Positions 60,241 through 64,000 of a DNA stretch of 64,000 nt are shown here, one piece after another. Within the stretch, counting starts at the first letter, position 1. Each line of letters starts with the position of its first letter. The notes below the pieces were generated by a model. It was given only the letters and a program-made list of their open reading frames with translations. It searched no databases and had not been told where the DNA came from. Source of the stretch: Eucommia ulmoides (taxonomy: Eukaryota > Streptophyta > Magnoliopsida > Garryales > Eucommiaceae); the NCBI GenBank assembly GCA_016647705.1, contig CM028327.1:4473726-4537725 (forward strand), read 5' to 3'. A program made the translations under genes and the position numbers.

Positions 60241-60720
60241 ATAATATCAGATCGTATTAAATTCAACACAATCTCTAATCGTGTTATATTCAACACGATC
60301 TCGTGTTGAATATAAAACGAGATCGTGTTACATTCCAATTTTTTTATCATTTAACACAATCTCAAATCGTGTTATATTCAACACGTTCTCGTGTTGAATA
60401 TGATACGAGATTATGTTACATTCCAATTTTTTCATTCAAATCGATAATTTATTTTTTCTACATTCATATGCTTAATTTTTATTAATACAAACTAAATTAA
60501 TTCAACTAAATAAACCCTAAATTCCATTCAAATCAATTCCTCTCTCCTACATTTGCTTGATTTTTATCAATATAAACCAAATCCATCTAACCAAATGAAT
60601 ACTAAATTCCATTCAAATTAAGCAAAGCAATACATTGAATCAATTAAAGGAGAACAGGATCACTTTGTTCGTCTTGAACACGATCTCGTGTTAAATATAA
60701 CACTTAATTGTGTTACATTC
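60240..60720. repeat. Palindromic repeat family built on CGTGTTATATTCAACACGA
   Basis: 60284-60315 is a hairpin with 15-bp perfect arms (TTATATTCAACACGA and its complement) and a 2-bp loop. A second, slightly worn palindrome lies at 60373-60402, and partial units at 60250, 60310-60350, 60405-60425 and 60665-60715. Phrases ACATTCCAATTTTTT and TCAAATCGATAATT link units, so the block grew by duplication. Confidence 0.75.
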
Positions 60721-60885
60721 ATTCAAATTGATAATTCTCTCTTTTGCATTCATATAATTTATTTTTATCCATACAAATCAAATCAATCCAATTAGCTGAA
60801 TCCTAAATTCCATTCAAATCAACCAAATTAATCAAAACAAATGAACCAAATCAATACAAAACCGAGAAAAATTATTTTGCTTCAC

Positions 60886-61104
60886 CTTTTTGGCATCGTA
60901 AGTGGTGAACTCCTGAAGAGAAATTGTCTGACCCTTCTTCTTTGACTTGGTTGTGGCGGCGACAGATGGGGAAAGAAAGTCAGAAAGCGCCTCCAAATCT
61001 GGGGCATTGTTTCCGCTGAATGCCTGCTTGAGCTCCGATTCGTGCTCCTCGGAATCAAGGGCCCACACCCCTGGCTTAGCCCAAGCACTCACTGTTGCTG
61101 CCAT
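60886..61104 (-). pseudogene. eIF4B-like translation factor, isolated first exon
   Basis: Minus-strand exon of 73 codons starting MAATVSAWAKPGVWALDSEE and ending SKKKGQTISLQEFTTYDAKK, followed by a good donor (AAG|GTGAAG). The pattern is that of the N-terminus of plant eukaryotic initiation factor 4B (AWA-PG-WALD-EE, then a lysine run and the LQEF motif). No further exon is visible in the 5 kb that follow on this strand; the sequence turns at once into repeats. Either the rest has been lost, making this a fragment, or the intron is exceptionally long. Upstream, 61105-61140 is a CT-rich leader-like stretch. Confidence 0.6.
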
Positions 61105-61139
61105 GCTTCTCTCTCTCTAGCGCTTCTCTCTCTTCTGCG

Positions 61140-61660
61140 TTACGTTGCGAAATTGCTGCGAAATCAAGATTTGCGAGGGTTCGTTTCAAACACGATCAAT
61201 TGCTGCGAAATTATTCATCTCTTACTTTGCAAAAAGTGTTTTGCCAGGCTTCCGATGACATTGACGCCGCCGATGATGACGGCGAGCAAAGACGATGGAG
61301 GGAGAGGAAGATTGCGAGAGGTAGAAGAAGATTGGAGAGGAAGATTGCAAGAGGGAGATGAGGAATCTACAAGAGTTGTCGTTGAAAATAGACGGTGATC
61401 TAAAGAAGACGAAACAGTAAAGAAGGGTAAATTCGTCACCTTAAAATATTTAGGAGTATTTGGTGCAATCAAGCGCTTTTAATGGGACTATTTGGTGCCA
61501 AAAAAAAAAACATTATGGGCTATCTTGTAGATTTGTTAATTTAATAAAACTATTTGGTATTTTTTCCATTTTAAAATTTAATTTATATTCCTACAACATC
61601 AGGATCCCTCATCTCATAACCACCTCCCATAATCAATGATTTTATTGAGTGTTTCAAATT
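61140..61660. other. Leader and flank of the eIF4B-like exon
   Basis: 61140-61400 is of even composition with purine-rich GAGAGGAAGATTG repeats (61304, 61334) and overlapping frames on both strands. No recognisable product; probably promoter or leader relics. Confidence 0.35.
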
Positions 61661-61729
61661 TATTGCTCCATGTGTTTGATTAAGAAAAAGATTTGTTGAA
61701 AAAAATATAAAGTATACAAGATGGATATA

Positions 61730-62340
61730 ATGAAGACATGAAGAGTTTTGAAGATGCTGAAGAAAACTAGATGAAAATAACTCTTTATTAATATACCCTT
61801 AATGCAAGCCGAATTAAAATCACGCACGACACTTAAAATGAGTTAATCATATGTGTTTCTTGATAAGAAGTGATAAATGTAATATCTTAAAATGAGATAT
61901 TTTATTTGCTCCTTATGTGAAATGGTTTTGATAAATAACTTAATTGAAAAATGTGTTTTGAAGTATGAAATGTTGTGTTTTTAGGTCAATTCTGTCACTC
62001 GACAAAAGGGGTAGGTCGACTTATCAAAATAGTGAGTTTTGGAAGTAGAAATGAAGTCCTACTAATCCAATCGGTCAACCATTTGAAACAATGGCTGAAA
62101 TGAGTAAGGGAGTGAGCACTCTGATCAATTTAGTCAACCGACGGGTTCGGGTCGGTCAACCGAATGAAACAATGGTTGAATTGATGAAATTTGAAAAGCC
62201 AATGATCAGGTCGGTCAACCGATAAAGAGGGTCGGGTCAACTGACTGGGTATAAAGTCAACGACTATTTTCAGACTTAGCATAGGACGGTCGATTGAGTG
62301 TAGTGGCCAATCAACCGATTGTCTCAGTCAATATTTTGAC
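61730..62340 (+). repeat. Left arm of a large inverted repeat with GGTCAACCGA motifs
   Basis: Contains CTTAATGCAAGCCGAATTAA, ATCACGCACGACACTT and, at 62070-62340, repeated GTCGGTCAACCGA words. The inverse of this order occurs at 63340-63760. It resembles LTR or subterminal sequence of a retroelement. Confidence 0.6.
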
Positions 62341-63339
62341 TGATTTGATCTCTTGGTAAAAAATTATCCATTTTTTATGATTCCAAGGGATTTGAGAGAT
62401 TTGAGTGTAATTCAAATATGCTTGACTTATTATGTGATCCTATTAATTTGGTTCATATATTTTAATATTCTCTTAATTAAAATGATTTAATATTTCCTAT
62501 TCGTATAGATTTCAAATTGGAAAAGTTTTATGGACTTAAATGAGTATTTCAAATAGTATTTTTAAATGAAACATATCTATATTGAAGTCTCGTGCTAGTT
62601 CAGGGTGGCTAGGTTTTGATTTTTTTCTTATGGAAAAAATGTTAGATTATTCTTTTCCCCTAAAAGAACTAGGTTTTTATTCTTCCGGTAATAGAATTGA
62701 GTGATTGTAAAAGTTCTTCCTAAATCTGAGAAAATGATAAGTGTAAAAGTGTGAGGAAGTGGTAGGTTTGATCTTTAGCCTATTAAAATGATTAGGTTTT
62801 AATTATTTCTGTAATAAAATTAAATTAGTCTTGAGTTTGGTAAAAAAATAGGGTTCTTCCTGAATCTGTGAAAAAAATAATTATAAAAATTGATTCTGAG
62901 CTTGTAAAAAAATTGAGATTGTAAGAGTTTAATAGATTGCTAATCTCCGTGAAGCTCGGGGGATTGGATGTAGGTAAGAATAACTTACAAAATTAGGATA
63001 TATTGTTGTGTGTTGCCTTGTTTTATTTTTTGTTTATTTGGGTGTGCATCTAGTTAAACACATTTTTGTTATTTAACAAGATAATAATTAATTTAGAAAA
63101 ATTGATTATTTATGTTTAAGAATTTAATTATTTAAATTTAGTAACTACCCAATTCACCCCTTATTGGGTAGCTTTTTGAGCCAACATAATCAATTAATAT
63201 AAGGACCAATTAATAGGATCTTCAAAATATTTTATATACATTTGAAACATACTCAAATCTCCTTAAAATCTAATTTTTCAATGTTCGAAACCATAGAATT
63301 TGGATAGAAGATCGTAAAAATCGAAACAGTCAAAATTAA
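62341..63339. other. Loop of the inverted repeat, LTR-end-like
   Basis: Contains several repeats of TTAGGTTTT-ATT-TTTCCGTAATA-like phrases (62630-62860) and a passage GTGAAGCTCGGGGGATTGGA (62951) that resembles the distal part of copia-type LTRs. No coding sequence found. Confidence 0.4.
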
Positions 63340-63770
63340 CTTAATCTGTTAACGTCGGTCGAGCGCTCGTCTGTCTGTTGATTGACCAGTCTGTATCGAT
63401 CGACTGCTCCTTTCATTGGTTGACCAATCCGGATAGTAGCTTCCTCCCATATTTCTTTCAAACTTTTTCTATTAGCCGATCGACCCTTTTCGTCGGTTAA
63501 CCAAATTTACCAAAAACTTCTCAATTCATGTGTTAAAAGCATTTTCTCAATTCAACACTTTATGAAAAATATTTTCATAAATTTAACACTTAATCATTTA
63601 GTATATTAAATTTATCACTTCTTACCATATTACACATAAGATTACTTATTTTAAAGTGTTGTGCGTGATACTAATCAGGTTGCATTAAGAGTATAAGAGT
63701 ATTGAGGTCTTTTATCTAAGAATACAAAAAATCTTTAATACTCTAAAAATTCTTTAACGTCTTCGTTTGC
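63340..63770 (-). repeat. Right arm of the inverted repeat
   Basis: On the minus strand it reads CTTAATGCAACCTGATTAGT and ATCACGCACAACACTTTAAA, then GGTCAACC/GGTCGATCGG-type words, matching the left arm at 61787-62340 with many substitutions. Confidence 0.6.
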
Positions 63771-64000
63771 AACTATCTTAAAAATATTATCTTGTAGATC
63801 TTCAACGATTAACATCTTCTTCAATTCAAATCATTAATATGAGATACCAGAATAACCACAAGTGGACTTACTAGTGTAGTAAGGGACCGAACGTAATCAT
63901 CCTTGATATTTTACATGGTAGTTTTGCTCAATTAATATGATGTCTGAGATATGATTATATTTGTGATCTTTTGACTTCAGGTACTGTATGTTACATGTAT

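Overview
The window is nuclear DNA of a dicot-type flowering plant. It is AT-rich. Genes carry GT-AG introns, TATA boxes lie close to starts, and the gene families are plant ones (F-box with F-box-associated domain, CND41/nepenthesin-type aspartyl protease, LIFEGUARD/BI-1-like proteins, VAN3-binding-protein-like protein, plant eIF4B-like). Most remaining sequence is decayed transposon: L1, copia, solo LTRs, hAT, PIF/Harbinger-type MITEs and MULE-like elements. I cannot name the species.

Layout. 0-7.2 kb: an L1 remnant, an intact single-exon F-box gene (2674-3822), and a hAT-like non-autonomous element that seems to carry a host 5' leader. 7.2-15 kb: a retroelement graveyard with a hAT transposase broken by a later insertion, a copia RT/RNase H remnant, and a clear solo LTR with 5-bp target duplication (13531-14898) holding an array of GTTAACGTTAAC palindromes. 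15-16.6 kb: an intact aspartyl protease gene (minus strand). 16.6-23.5 kb: an AT-rich inverted repeat, a second solo LTR, and several MITEs.

23.5-50.3 kb is the most interesting part: a tandem array of BI-1-like (LIFEGUARD) genes in the order A1, B1, A2, B2. A1 has four exons and looks complete. B1 and B2 share one deletion of about 262 bp that removes exon 2; exon 2 is 114 nt, so the frame survives but a membrane segment is lost. A2 is only the last intron and exon. The array arose in two steps: an A/B duplication with the exon-2 loss in B, then a tandem duplication of a roughly 12.8-kb segment with a microhomology junction near 38.92 kb. Differences between the two units date later events, including a 1239-bp insertion with a 9-bp target duplication in unit 1 and an empty site in unit 2.

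50.2-61.2 kb: young tandem repeats, a complete seven-exon VAN3-binding-protein-like gene on the minus strand (51484-55776), MITEs, and an isolated first exon of an eIF4B-like gene. 61.6-63.9 kb: an inverted pair of related repeat arms.

The genes are not an operon and show no evident shared pathway. The BI-1-like array is the only cluster of related genes.
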